Shown here piece by piece: positions 1-8,421 of a stretch of DNA of 64,000 bases. A program made the position numbers and the translations under genes. Under the pieces are notes generated by a model. The model searched no databases. It was not told the origin of the DNA and saw only the letters and a list, made by a program, of their open reading frames with translations. Where the stretch lies: the NCBI GenBank assembly GCA_023387375.1, contig JAEWIE010000040.1, forward strand, positions 124,001-188,000. The letters are read 5' to 3'. Origin of the DNA: Bacteroidota bacterium. GTDB lineage: Bacteria > Bacteroidota > Bacteroidia > Flavobacteriales > Weeksellaceae. Numbering within the stretch: the stretch's first letter is position 1; each line of letters starts with the position of its first letter.

Positions 1-178
1 CAATCCTTAATTTATATAGGCCCGAATCCACCTTGTCATGAGAAGAAGCAATTTTCTCTAAATCGATGGAGCCCATTTTACCAAAAGATTGAAAAGTAGT
101 GTCTACTCTCTTTTGATGATAGGAAAGAAGAGAGGCGCCATTCGAAGTAATTTTTATACTTTCAATGAATCGGGACAT
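1..178 (-). CDS. Aminotransferase class IV, PabC-like (partial, runs off window start)
   Basis: Only the first 59 codons are present. The N-terminus reads MSRFIESIKI, followed by SYHQKRVDTTF. The pattern FIE(S/T)I followed by YHQ-R is typical of aminotransferase class IV proteins (4-amino-4-deoxychorismate lyase and branched-chain aminotransferase relatives). The ATG at 178-176 lies inside the 3' end of pabB, giving a 17-base overlap, so the two are probably translationally coupled. Known role of PabC: converting aminodeoxychorismate to p-aminobenzoate and pyruvate for folate. The neighbouring pabB makes this the likely role, but the catalytic lysine lies outside the window, so the assignment rests on the N-terminus and context. 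Confidence 0.7.
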   Translation of the reverse strand, partial: MSRFIESIKITSNGASLLSYHQKRVDTTFQSFGKMGSIDLEKIASSHDKVDSGLYKLRI

Positions 179-1139
179 AAATCTTATTTATCATCTCTTG
201 GTATTCCTGCTCTAGTACGCTCTGATGCGTGATTCCGCCACCACTGCGAAAATAAAGGGCATTCTTTTCTTTCTCAATAAACCGAATTAACACGCACGTG
301 TCCAGAGACTCCCCGTTAAAGACACCAGCCACCCCTGTATACCAACCTCGAGGCTCTTTTTCAGCTTCCAGAATAATTTCCATTGTTTTAGCCTTCGGTG
401 CACCCAAAATGGAACCTGCGGGTAGCAATGTTTTCATTATACTGCCGATTTTTCCAGAAAACTCCGATTTAATCTTTCCTGAAATTTGAGAACTCATAGC
501 GAGTAAATCCTTGTGATTCGTTTTTAGATAATCAATTCGTTGAAACTCATCCACCTCCACCTCATCACACACCCTACTAAGGTCATTACGAAGTAAATCC
601 ACCACCGTATAATGCTCTGCTTTTTCTTTAGGATCTTCTCTTATTATTTCTTCTGCGTTCTTAATCGAAGCCTCTATAGTTCCTTTCATAGGATAAGTGA
701 ACATCTTATTTCCCGAGATTTTCACAAACGTTTCAGGTGAAAACGAGCAAAATCGATCCTCGTAATAGATCGTATATTTCGCTTTCGCCCCGTAATAAAA
801 ATCTTCCAAATTCGCAGAACTTTCAATGGGAGTTCTACATGTGTAATTAGCTAGGTACGAGTTACCAAGCATCAAATTCTCATGAACAATATCAAATCCT
901 TTTTTGTAAGACTCTAAGGATTCTGGTTTTGCTTTTAGGGTGAGATCCTTCAACGATTTTTTTGGAGCTTTCTTCACTGTCAAATTCGGGAATTTAAAGA
1001 AAAGCCCATGTTCAAGAGCCTCATCTATAGGATGCACAACAATCTCTTTCCCCTCGAAATCAACCATGAAGAAAAATGGCTCTTTTCGCAGAGATAGAGT
1101 ATCCATCCGCTTAAATTTTGCATCGAAATCCTCGCTCAT
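162..1139 (-). CDS. pabB: Aminodeoxychorismate synthase component I (PabB)
   Basis: A 325-residue chorismate-binding enzyme that makes aminodeoxychorismate for p-aminobenzoate and folate. Visible family motifs in order are FSPETF, PMKGT (the PabB/TrpE PxxGT motif), DLLRNDLSRV, GSILGAPK, GWYTGVAG and the terminal GGGIT. It is shorter than E. coli PabB because the N-terminal non-catalytic region is reduced, as is common in Bacteroidota. Its 3' end overlaps the pabC-like gene. Start choice is open: a TAnnTTTG promoter box ends only 4 bases before the ATG at 1139, so Met12 (ATG at 1106-1104, starting MDTLSLRK) may be the true start. Confidence 0.92.
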   Translation of the reverse strand: MSEDFDAKFKRMDTLSLRKEPFFFMVDFEGKEIVVHPIDEALEHGLFFKFPNLTVKKAPKKSLKDLTLKAKPESLESYKKGFDIVHENLMLGNSYLANYTCRTPIESSANLEDFYYGAKAKYTIYYEDRFCSFSPETFVKISGNKMFTYPMKGTIEASIKNAEEIIREDPKEKAEHYTVVDLLRNDLSRVCDEVEVDEFQRIDYLKTNHKDLLAMSSQISGKIKSEFSGKIGSIMKTLLPAGSILGAPKAKTMEIILEAEKEPRGWYTGVAGVFNGESLDTCVLIRFIEKEKNALYFRSGGGITHQSVLEQEYQEMINKIYVPIH

Positions 1140-1143
1140 ATTA

Positions 1144-1178
1144 CAAAAGTAAATTATTTAAGCCTATTTTTGCAAAAA
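1144..1178 (-). promoter_or_regulatory. Promoter of pabB (Bacteroidota type)
   Basis: Read on the minus strand, a TTTTTG box (1178-1173) is followed after 21 bases by TACTTTTG (1151-1144), matching the TTG-N17-23-TAnnTTTG consensus known for Bacteroidota. The transcript would begin at or just inside the first possible start codon of pabB. Confidence 0.55.
1165..1172 (+). promoter_or_regulatory. -7 box TATTTTTG upstream of the 1187 gene
   Basis: A TAnnTTTG match 14 bases before the ATG at 1187. It overlaps the divergent pabB promoter region. No clear -33 TTG is visible at the usual distance. Confidence 0.4.
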
Positions 1179-1186
1179 CATTTTAA

Positions 1187-1906
1187 ATGCCCCAATCATA
1201 CCCTCAAAAGCCAGGGATTGAACTAATCTTAAAGCAAGCATTTGCTTACTGGAGTCGCACTCTTATCTACCAAGTGCTTTTCAGTTTAATCACCTTCAGC
1301 GTCTACATTGTTGTGGGATATTATTTTGCCGTGAAATACGGCATTATGGATCATTATTTGTCTCTTTCGGCCCGACTTTCAGAAAGTGTCGAGTCTTATC
1401 AACAAGGAGTTCAAGAAATGATTCAACTTCCCAATTTCATGACCTTTTATTGGATTATGATAGCCACCGCTGTTTTCTTATATCCTTTAAACCTCGGGTT
1501 TTTCAAAATGTACCGTAAGATGGACTTAGGGGAAAAACCTGTACTTCAAGACCTCTTCGCAGGTTACCAAGGAATCAATTTCTTTATTTTCACAAGTTAT
1601 TTTCTTTTTTGGATACTAATTTACTTGTACACAATTCCGACTGTGATTTTAGGCATTGCCTGGGTGCTATTAACTCTGTTTACGGCCCCCCTCATGTTTT
1701 TCATGAGTCGTAAGCTTTTTCAAACCATTCCACTTAATTTCAAGGCGTTAAAACGGTACCCTATTGAGATTTTCGTAGGGTGTATTGTAGCTGTCCTTTT
1801 TAAGTACATAGGGGTTTTTACCATCGTGGGTGCGGTTTTCACATTTCCAATTTGGAATGCGATTATCTATGCTCTTTATCGCAGAGTTTTTAATGAAGTG
1901 CATTAA
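1187..1906 (+). CDS. Multi-pass membrane protein of unknown function
   Basis: A 239-residue protein with about five to six hydrophobic helices: roughly residues 25-50, 85-105, 128-150, 150-172, 190-212 and 212-230. A central DLFAGYQ motif followed by an aromatic, hydrophobic helix recurs in the next gene (DLFIGYR), so the two are tandem paralogs. I recognise no catalytic motif. Flavobacterial relatives are often labelled beta-carotene monooxygenase, which nothing in this sequence supports. The function is unknown. Confidence 0.8.
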   Translation: MPQSYPQKPGIELILKQAFAYWSRTLIYQVLFSLITFSVYIVVGYYFAVKYGIMDHYLSLSARLSESVESYQQGVQEMIQLPNFMTFYWIMIATAVFLYPLNLGFFKMYRKMDLGEKPVLQDLFAGYQGINFFIFTSYFLFWILIYLYTIPTVILGIAWVLLTLFTAPLMFFMSRKLFQTIPLNFKALKRYPIEIFVGCIVAVLFKYIGVFTIVGAVFTFPIWNAIIYALYRRVFNEVH

Positions 1907-1945
1907 ATTTATCAATTTATTAATGATTATTTCGCAGAAATAGGC

Positions 1946-1953
1946 TATTTTTG
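1946..1953 (+). promoter_or_regulatory. -7 box TATTTTTG upstream of the 1970 gene
   Basis: A TAnnTTTG match 16 bases before the ATG at 1970, suggesting the second membrane-protein gene has its own promoter rather than depending only on read-through. Confidence 0.4.
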
Positions 1954-1969
1954 GTTTATACATTAAACT

Positions 1970-2701
1970 ATGGAAAACCAAAGCGAATTCAGAAACTCAA
2001 CACCTCTCGAAAAAAACACAAGCAGCCTAATCTCTTACGCATTTGATATGTACAAGGGAGTATTTGGGTATGCCATGATTACAATGGCAGTTTATATTGT
2101 CGGAACAATTTTGCTTGAATCTATTTTTAGTTTTGATTCTGAGGCACTCTATACGGAAATCATGAATGCGGGAGGTGATTTCAAAACCCAAGACCTATTA
2201 GAAATCGAAGGTGTAAAATCCTACTATGCATTCTCAGGAATTTTTAGTTGGCTCGCAGCTCCCCTCTTTGTAGGGTTAATTTACATTACGAGTCGATTTG
2301 ATAACAACAAACCTCTACGATTTAACGATCTTTTTATTGGGTATAGACAGAATTTCTTAAACATATTTTTGTACACGATTCTTTCTTCAATCCTAGTTGG
2401 AATTGCTTTCGCTCTGTGTTTTTTACCTGGGCTTTTTGTCGCACCTTTATTTTTACTGGGTTATCCAATTTTACTCTTTGAAAATGCTAATGCAATTGAG
2501 GCAATCAAAAAAAGCTTTGGAGTTGCAAAAGACAATTATGGCACATTCTTAGGAACTACACTTTTGGGAGGACTCATTTCCATTGCGGGGGTTATCTTTT
2601 GTGGTGTGGGTATTTTACTTACTTTGCCTTTCATATACGTTGTCATGTACTGTGCTTACAGCGGCTTTTTAGGAAAGCCGAGAGAATTAATTGAAGATTA
2701 A
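1970..2701 (+). CDS. Multi-pass membrane protein, paralog of the preceding gene
   Basis: A 243-residue membrane protein with hydrophobic segments near residues 33-55, 90-108, 128-150, 150-170 and 195-235. The motif DLFIGYR (about residue 117) matches DLFAGYQ in the upstream protein, and overall length and topology agree. A later segment of the type LLFENANAIEAIKKSF resembles the cytoplasmic loop of glycerophosphoryl-diester-phosphodiesterase-type membrane domains, a family of poorly characterised multi-pass proteins. That resemblance is an inference. It sits between its paralog and an AI-2E family permease. Confidence 0.8.
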   Translation: MENQSEFRNSTPLEKNTSSLISYAFDMYKGVFGYAMITMAVYIVGTILLESIFSFDSEALYTEIMNAGGDFKTQDLLEIEGVKSYYAFSGIFSWLAAPLFVGLIYITSRFDNNKPLRFNDLFIGYRQNFLNIFLYTILSSILVGIAFALCFLPGLFVAPLFLLGYPILLFENANAIEAIKKSFGVAKDNYGTFLGTTLLGGLISIAGVIFCGVGILLTLPFIYVVMYCAYSGFLGKPRELIED

Positions 2702-2755
2702 TCTCTTCTCACTACCTTCAAAAAGTCTCGTTTGCAGACTTTTAAATTGTTTACT

Positions 2756-3838
2756 ATGTCGAATCGCACTCAAATCATAAGCGGAGTCAAAATTAAGCAG
2801 GTATTTTTAATTCTGCTTATCACAGCCTTAGTGGGCCTCATTGTTTTTAATCTTACTCTTTTTATTCCCTCTCTTTTGGGTGCACTCACATTGTATATTG
2901 TCTGCAGAGAGTTTAATTTTTATCTTCAAGAAAAACGAGGCTGGAAACCAATGTGGTCATCCTTTTTGATTATCTTTTTGTCCTTAGTTATTCTTATCAT
3001 TCCGGTTTACTTGCTTGGGGATATGCTGATTGCCAAGCTTGGGGATTCCAAAGTATACTTGGAGAAATTCAATGTATTTATTGACAAAATTCACACTTTC
3101 GTTTTATCCAAAACCAAAATTGATTTACTCAGCGCAAGCAATTTAGACGGAATTAAAGACAGTGCGGCAAAACTTTCCACCAGTGCATTAAGTGGTACAT
3201 TCAATACCCTTTCGGTTGTCGCTTCCCTCTTTTTCATGCTGTATTTTATGCTGGAAAAGCCTCGTCGATTTGAAAAAATAATTCGAAATGCAGTGCCATT
3301 AAAACGTGCCAACATCGATTTAATCGGTGAAAAATTCAGAAAGCTAGTGGTTGCTAATGCCGTGGGAATCCCTGTAGTGGCTTTAGGGCAAGGAATCGTC
3401 GCATTAATTGGCTATTTCCTATTTGGAGCGCCAAGCCCTATACTTCTTTTTGCACTGACTGCCATTGCCTCGATGATCCCGATTGTAGGGGCCGCGATTA
3501 TCTACCTGCCTGTCGGCATCTTCATGATTGCAGAAGGTGACAGTACAGGCGGTATCGGAGTTCTTTTGTATTCTTTGATTGCGGTAGGGCTGACCGATAA
3601 TGTTCTGCGTTTCACACTACTTCGAAAACTTGAAAACATTCACCCACTCAATACGGTATTTGGAATCATTATGGGAATGAACCTCTTTGGATTTATGGGT
3701 CTTATATTTGGACCTATCTTAGTCTCTATGACGGTACTACTCATCCAGGTTTATCACAATGAATTTAGTGAAGAGGACAATGAACTCATCCTTGATGAGG
3801 ATGAAGAGCTTGAGCAGAAAATCGATTTAAGCATTTAG
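2756..3838 (+). CDS. AI-2E family transporter (PF01594-type permease)
   Basis: About 360 residues, starting MSNRTQIISG. It has the classic AI-2E transporter layout: two close N-terminal helices, a third near residue 75-95, a soluble stretch of about 60 residues, then five C-terminal helices with the family segment FGAPSPILLFALTAIASMIP and a glycine-rich FGIIMGMNLFGFMGL. Members of the family export small molecules or ions; the AI-2 role was shown for only some. The frame can be read from TTG 2732, but the ATG at 2756 is preferred because the extra eight residues do not resemble family N-termini. The C-terminus is acidic. Confidence 0.88.
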   Translation: MSNRTQIISGVKIKQVFLILLITALVGLIVFNLTLFIPSLLGALTLYIVCREFNFYLQEKRGWKPMWSSFLIIFLSLVILIIPVYLLGDMLIAKLGDSKVYLEKFNVFIDKIHTFVLSKTKIDLLSASNLDGIKDSAAKLSTSALSGTFNTLSVVASLFFMLYFMLEKPRRFEKIIRNAVPLKRANIDLIGEKFRKLVVANAVGIPVVALGQGIVALIGYFLFGAPSPILLFALTAIASMIPIVGAAIIYLPVGIFMIAEGDSTGGIGVLLYSLIAVGLTDNVLRFTLLRKLENIHPLNTVFGIIMGMNLFGFMGLIFGPILVSMTVLLIQVYHNEFSEEDNELILDEDEELEQKIDLSI

Positions 3839-3844
3839 AGCTCA

Positions 3845-4078
3845 ATGGATTCTACAATCTTAATTGAAATTTGTCGCTCGAGAATGCCTTTTGGTAAATA
3901 CAAAGGAACCCTTGTGTGTGATCTTCCCATCTCCTACCTGGAATGGTTTCAGCGAAAAGGAATGCCTCCTGGAAAACTAGGAATGCAGCTCTCCACCATT
4001 TATGAAATTAAGCTAAACGGTCTTTCGGAACTTTTAATTCCCATTAAGGCAAAAATAAAATCGGGCGAATCCTTCTAA
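3845..4078 (+). CDS. DUF3820 family protein
   Basis: A 77-residue protein with the family signature MPFGKYKG near residue 14, then YLEWFQRKGMPPGKLG and a C-terminal YEIKLNGL. The family carries the name putative quorum-sensing-regulated virulence factor in databases, but no biochemical activity is established. It starts 6 bases after the AI-2E family permease and is probably co-transcribed with it. It converges with uvrB, with only 3 bases between the two stop codons and no terminator visible between them. Confidence 0.85.
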   Translation: MDSTILIEICRSRMPFGKYKGTLVCDLPISYLEWFQRKGMPPGKLGMQLSTIYEIKLNGLSELLIPIKAKIKSGESF

Positions 4079-4081
4079 GTG

Positions 4082-6076
4082 CTATTCCCCCTTTATAGCT
4101 TTAATTTCGTCACGAATCGAGGCGGCAAGAATAAAATCTAGATTCTTTGCTGCCGTCTCCATTTCTTTTTGCTTACGCAAAAGTAGTTCACGCAGCTCGT
4201 CCTCTGACAAGTCCATCTTTATTTTCTCGACTTGCTTTAAGACTTCGCGTTGCGTGTACTTTTCTTCTGGGAAATCCCGTGCACTACCTACGAGTGCAGA
4301 GGAAATCTTCTTATTAATTTGTGTCGGCACAAGGCCATTGGCTTCATTGTAATTTCTTTGTTTCTCACGTCGGTAATTCGTCTCATCAATCGTTGCTTGC
4401 ATACTCTTTGTTATCTTGTCCGCATAGAGAATCGCCATTCCATTAATGTTTCTTGCGGCCCTTCCTACGGTTTGGATCATTGAGCGGCGAGAACGAAGCA
4501 TGCCTTCTTTGTCGGCATCCAATATAGCCACAAGCGATACTTCAGGTAAATCAAGCCCTTCCCTTAATAAATTCACGCCTATTAAAACGTCGAATAAGCC
4601 TGATCTCAGATCCTGCATAATTTGAATTCTCTCAAGAGTTTCCACATCCGAATGAATGTAGCGACATCGAATACCAAATTTTGTGAAGTATTTCGTTAAT
4701 TCCTCCGCCATTTTTTTGGTAAGCGTTGTTACTAAGACTCTTTCGTCTAGTTCTGTTCGCTTATGAATTTCCTCCATCAAATCATCAATCTGATTCTCCG
4801 TAGGTCTCACTTCAATAAGGGGATCTAAAAGACCTGTTGGGCGTATAATTTGTTCAATATACTCACCACCTGTTTTCTCTAGCTCGTAGTCAGCAGGCGT
4901 AGCGGATACATAGACCACTTGATTCTGCATGCTTTCAAACTCCTCAAACTTTAGAGGCCTATTGTCCATTGCGGCGGGAAGTCGAAAGCCAAACTCGACA
5001 AGCGATTCTTTACGGCTCCTATCTCCTCCATACATAGCATGCACTTGAGGAATCGTGGCATGACTTTCATCAATGACCATTAAATAATCCTCAGGAAAAT
5101 AATCTAGAAGGCAGAAGGGCCTTGTTCCCGGAAGTCTACCGTCTAGATAGCGAGAATAGTTTTCAATACCCGAGCAATACCCGAGCTCCTTTATCATTTC
5201 CAGATCCAGTTCCGTTCTTTCTTTTAGCCTTTTGGCTTCAAGAGGTTTGTCGATTTCCTCAAAAAAACGAACTTGATCCACTAGGTCATCTTGTATTTGT
5301 CTTACCGCTCCATTTAGAGTCTCTTTTGAGGTCACAAATAAATTGGCGGGATAAATCTGAATTTTTTCAAAATTGGATGTGACGCTTCCCGTTACTGGAT
5401 CAAAAGCTTGGATTTTTTCAATTTCATCTCCGTAGAATTGAATTCGAATTCCATTGTCCGCGTATGCAGGGAACACATCTACGACATCTCCTTTTACACG
5501 AAACATCCCTCTTTGAAACTCACTAAGTGTTCTTGCATAAAGCGCATTTACAAGGGAATGAAGGAGTGACGTGCGCGTCAGTTTCTCACCCACGGCTAGA
5601 GTGATTAAGGACTTATGAAATTCAGTCGGATTTCCAATCCCATAGATACAAGAAACCGAGGCAACAATCAAAACATCTCGTCGCCCTGAAAGTAAACTGG
5701 CGGTCGCTGCAAGTCGAAGCTTCTCAACTTCTTCGTTAATACTTAAATCTTTCTCAATATACGTTCCAGTTCTTGCGATGTAAGCCTCGGGTTGGTAATA
5801 ATCATAATACGAAACAAAGTATTCGACCGCATTCTCAGGAAAAAACTCCTTAAACTCCATGTAGAGTTGCGCGGCCAAAGTCTTGTTATGTGCAAGAACG
5901 ATGGTCGGTCTTTGGACATTTTGTACAAGGTTGGCTATAGTAAATGTTTTTCCCGAACCGGTAACACCTAGTAAGGTTTGATATTTTTCACCCTGCTCCA
6001 GGCCCTGAGTTAATTTATCAATGGCCTGGGGCTGATCGCCCGTGGGTTTAAATTCCGACTGTAATTGAAAATTCAT
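4082..6076 (-). CDS. uvrB: Excinuclease ABC subunit B (UvrB)
   Basis: A 664-residue UvrB, full family length. It loads onto damaged DNA after UvrA and works with UvrC in nucleotide excision repair. Visible are the Walker A motif GVTGSGKT (about residues 37-44), the beta-hairpin region SYYDYYQPEAYI and GTYIEKD that clamps DNA, the DESHA box, the helicase motifs ILDADKEG and QTVGRAARN, and a C-terminal UVR domain (about 625-660) that binds UvrC. The ATG at 6076 matches the conserved N-terminus. It has its own promoter and no operon partner. Confidence 0.98.
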   Translation of the reverse strand: MNFQLQSEFKPTGDQPQAIDKLTQGLEQGEKYQTLLGVTGSGKTFTIANLVQNVQRPTIVLAHNKTLAAQLYMEFKEFFPENAVEYFVSYYDYYQPEAYIARTGTYIEKDLSINEEVEKLRLAATASLLSGRRDVLIVASVSCIYGIGNPTEFHKSLITLAVGEKLTRTSLLHSLVNALYARTLSEFQRGMFRVKGDVVDVFPAYADNGIRIQFYGDEIEKIQAFDPVTGSVTSNFEKIQIYPANLFVTSKETLNGAVRQIQDDLVDQVRFFEEIDKPLEAKRLKERTELDLEMIKELGYCSGIENYSRYLDGRLPGTRPFCLLDYFPEDYLMVIDESHATIPQVHAMYGGDRSRKESLVEFGFRLPAAMDNRPLKFEEFESMQNQVVYVSATPADYELEKTGGEYIEQIIRPTGLLDPLIEVRPTENQIDDLMEEIHKRTELDERVLVTTLTKKMAEELTKYFTKFGIRCRYIHSDVETLERIQIMQDLRSGLFDVLIGVNLLREGLDLPEVSLVAILDADKEGMLRSRRSMIQTVGRAARNINGMAILYADKITKSMQATIDETNYRREKQRNYNEANGLVPTQINKKISSALVGSARDFPEEKYTQREVLKQVEKIKMDLSEDELRELLLRKQKEMETAAKNLDFILAASIRDEIKAIKGE

Positions 6077-6128
6077 ATTATTGCTTGCTATCTATTTTTT
6101 AAGAGGTCATTTCTGGCTCATTACTAGA

Positions 6129-6136
6129 CAAAAGTA
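6129..6136 (-). promoter_or_regulatory. -7 box TACTTTTG of uvrB
   Basis: A perfect TAnnTTTG on the minus strand about 50 bases upstream of the uvrB ATG. A TTTG lies 24 bases further upstream (6164-6161), slightly beyond the usual -33 spacing. I see no LexA-like palindrome between them. Confidence 0.5.
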
Positions 6137-6175
6137 CGAAAAAAGAATGCGGTCACTTTGCAAATTAAGGGGGTG

Positions 6176-6218
6176 AAAAAGAAAAGAGGAGTAAACCTTT
6201 GTAGGCATACTCCTCTTT
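6176..6218 (-). terminator. Rho-independent terminator of the S41 lipoprotein gene
   Basis: An 11-bp perfect stem (6183-6193 with 6208-6218, core AGAGGAGTA) with a 14-base loop, followed on the minus strand by a T-rich tract at 6182-6176. It lies 25 bases past the stop of the S41 protease gene. Confidence 0.8.
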
Positions 6219-6243
6219 CTATAAAAAATCTTTAACCTAAATA

Positions 6244-7833
6244 TTAAGGTTTACGGAATTGGGTTACATCTGAGATATACAATCCTTTGGCAGCGCTCAT
6301 AGGCTTGGACAACAATTTAGCCCCTCCTCTATTCGTTAGTACCGCACGACTTCTCATCGATGCATTCGCACTTAAACTTTTTCCAGTAATAATTTCTAAA
6401 GCACGTCCTAATTCAGGATCGCTTGGATTTCCAAACTCCTTGACTTTTCCAACCCACTCAAATGGGGAAATGAAATTTTCTTTTTTGTCCGGAATAATTC
6501 CAGGCACAATGCTTCCATCGTTTAACCTAACCTTTGGGTGGGGGTCCTTATCCTTATTGTAATAAGCAAAAGTAATCGGTTGCAATTGCCATTTGTGGTC
6601 TTTGTTACGGTTCTCATAATTTAAGAAATCGGAGGTTGGCGAATCATAAAGGGTATGAGATCCAACAAACTTCCCGACCGTAAGGTAACCAATAACCTCT
6701 ACATCGATGTATTTCTTTAAACTTGTGACTGTTAGCTCACTTGCCGAAGCTGTCTGGAACGAAACAAGAGCATAAATTTTCGGTAGTGTTAAGCTATTAA
6801 TTTGCTGTACCTCTCCTGTTTTTTCTTGATGCCCATCCACAATGTTATAAATAGAAATTTTGTCACTAAGTTTATCAAATTCATCGTATTGATTGTGCTT
6901 GTCATTAAAATCTAGAAAGACATAATCACCGCCAGTGAACGAACCATTGATCATCTGTGCAAGTCCCAGAGCTGTGTCAAGCGAACCTCCACCGTTGTAA
7001 CGCAAATCTAGAATAAGTTCGTTCACACCGTCTGCTTTCATTTGTGCAAACTGCGCATTTAACTCATCATTGTAATCGATTTTAAATCCATTGAATACAA
7101 GGTATCCTATGGTTCTTCCTGCCTCTTTAAATACTTTGTAGAAAGCAATCGGATTCTCTTCCACCATGGTTTTCGCAATGGCAATCGATTCGTCTTTATC
7201 GGTCGTGGATATAACGCCTGAAGCATCATTGTAAGATGCGGTTTCCGCTCTTGTGAGTGAAAATGAAGCACCAAATAACTGCGAATAATTAGAACTAACG
7301 AGGTATTGTCCATTTACTTTTGTGATGACATCCCCTCGTTTTAGTCCTGCTTTGTCCGCACTGGAGTTGGGAATTATATAATTCACTAAGGCTACATATC
7401 TTCCACTGCCGTCTCCCTTTCCTAATACGGCGATCTCTAGTCCAGATGTAGACTGCTCCTCTGCCACATACTGGGCTTTAGAAACAATTTCATTGTCGTT
7501 TTCGATCCAAGAGAATAAGTCAGTTTTGCCATATTCAAACAGCAACTCGTAAAAAAGTTTGTCGGGACTCTTTCCGTTAATGAAAGTGGCATAATCGTTT
7601 GGAGTAGCAAATTTCGTATCTCCCAAATTAGGTGCCTCTTTTTGCCAGTAATACCATGAGTTCATTGCCTTCCACACAAAATCATTTATTTTGTCAGGTG
7701 TAATCGTGGTTACGGGAGGATCGGGTTTCGGATCGGGTTTCGGAGCTGGATCCTCATCTCTTGAGCAGCTTGCTAAAAGTGTAAGCACCGTTAAGGAGCT
7801 TAAGGCAAATTTTCTAAATTTCATAGTTTTCAT
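6244..7833 (-). CDS. S41 family peptidase, lipoprotein
   Basis: A 529-residue C-terminal-processing-type serine protease anchored as a lipoprotein. The signal peptide ends in LLASC (lipid-modified Cys23), followed by SRDED and a Pro/Asp/Lys repeat linker. A PDZ domain spans about residues 130-200 (GLKRGDVITKVNG). The S41 catalytic domain has LILDLRYNGGGS, the nucleophile motif TASASEL and the general-base lysine in GYLTVGKF. The acidic run right after the Cys resembles the surface lipoprotein export signal of Bacteroidota, so it may face outward. A small lipoprotein gene diverges from its start. Met4 is an alternative start. Confidence 0.93.
   Translation of the reverse strand: MKTMKFRKFALSSLTVLTLLASCSRDEDPAPKPDPKPDPPVTTITPDKINDFVWKAMNSWYYWQKEAPNLGDTKFATPNDYATFINGKSPDKLFYELLFEYGKTDLFSWIENDNEIVSKAQYVAEEQSTSGLEIAVLGKGDGSGRYVALVNYIIPNSSADKAGLKRGDVITKVNGQYLVSSNYSQLFGASFSLTRAETASYNDASGVISTTDKDESIAIAKTMVEENPIAFYKVFKEAGRTIGYLVFNGFKIDYNDELNAQFAQMKADGVNELILDLRYNGGGSLDTALGLAQMINGSFTGGDYVFLDFNDKHNQYDEFDKLSDKISIYNIVDGHQEKTGEVQQINSLTLPKIYALVSFQTASASELTVTSLKKYIDVEVIGYLTVGKFVGSHTLYDSPTSDFLNYENRNKDHKWQLQPITFAYYNKDKDPHPKVRLNDGSIVPGIIPDKKENFISPFEWVGKVKEFGNPSDPELGRALEIITGKSLSANASMRSRAVLTNRGGAKLLSKPMSAAKGLYISDVTQFRKP
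7718..7741. repeat. 12-bp tandem duplication in the lipoprotein linker
   Basis: GGATCGGGTTTC occurs twice in direct succession (7718-7729 and 7730-7741). On the minus strand it encodes the repeated P-D-P-K-P spacer between the lipid anchor and the protease domains. The array could change length in frame by slippage. Confidence 0.8.
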
Positions 7834-7845
7834 ATCTAAATTTAC

Positions 7846-7853
7846 TAGTTTTG
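7846..7853 (+). promoter_or_regulatory. -7 box TAGTTTTG of the small lipoprotein gene
   Basis: A TAnnTTTG match 29 bases upstream of the ATG at 7883. Transcription from it would begin near 7859, which argues against any start codon upstream of that point. Confidence 0.45.
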
Positions 7854-7882
7854 TGAAATATCAAATGCTAGATCGTAAAAAT

Positions 7883-8263
7883 ATGAAAATAACTATAACA
7901 AAGAAGTCTTTTCTGCTTATAATTCTCTCACTCGTGTGTATGGCTTGTAAAACCTCAGATCTTCCTGATGTAAAAAACCCAACCTATCAATCTTTTAACG
8001 ACGGAAATGAGAAGGGGTATCTTGTTGATTTTGAATTAACTAACGACAAAGCGCTGCCCAGTGCAGTAGTCATCAACAATCTGGAACACCAAGTACTGCC
8101 AACCGACAATAAAGGACTTATTTATCACCTAAGAATACTAGCCGAATCCCGGAATTTGTTTGGATTTAAGCCTAAAACGGTTGAAAAACCAAACGGTATT
8201 TTATTCCAAAAAGACTCTACAGAGGTTTTCAAAGAGGTTACTTTCCAATTAATCGAAGAGTAA
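7883..8263 (+). CDS. Small predicted lipoprotein of unknown function
   Basis: About 126 residues. The N-terminus MKITITKK is followed by a hydrophobic stretch ending VCMAC at Cys22, a weak lipobox with Cys instead of Leu at -3. The mature part is a single compact domain without recognisable motif; a stretch of about 20 residues near HQVLPTDNK may be beta-rich. The frame stays open far upstream, antisense to the S41 protease, but that extension is low-complexity and lies upstream of the promoter box, so ATG 7883 (or 7865) is preferred. It is divergent from the S41 gene. The function is unknown. Confidence 0.65.
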   Translation: MKITITKKSFLLIILSLVCMACKTSDLPDVKNPTYQSFNDGNEKGYLVDFELTNDKALPSAVVINNLEHQVLPTDNKGLIYHLRILAESRNLFGFKPKTVEKPNGILFQKDSTEVFKEVTFQLIEE

Positions 8264-8421
8264 TTCTCTCAATTTAACTCCCGTACAAAAATGCGGTGGA
8301 ATGCCCCATTTTCCATAGATCCATCCGCCTAAATGACCTTTTTATTCAGGTGCCTCTCTAGAGAAAAGAAGTTTGCTAACCTATTTTTTCTTAATTTTAG
8401 GAAGTTTAATCTCTGAATCCT

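Noticed and set aside
7691..7882. Upstream extension of the small lipoprotein gene (64 codons)
   Set aside because: Antisense to the S41 lipoprotein linker, low-complexity, and upstream of the likely promoter; the signal peptide begins at 7883.
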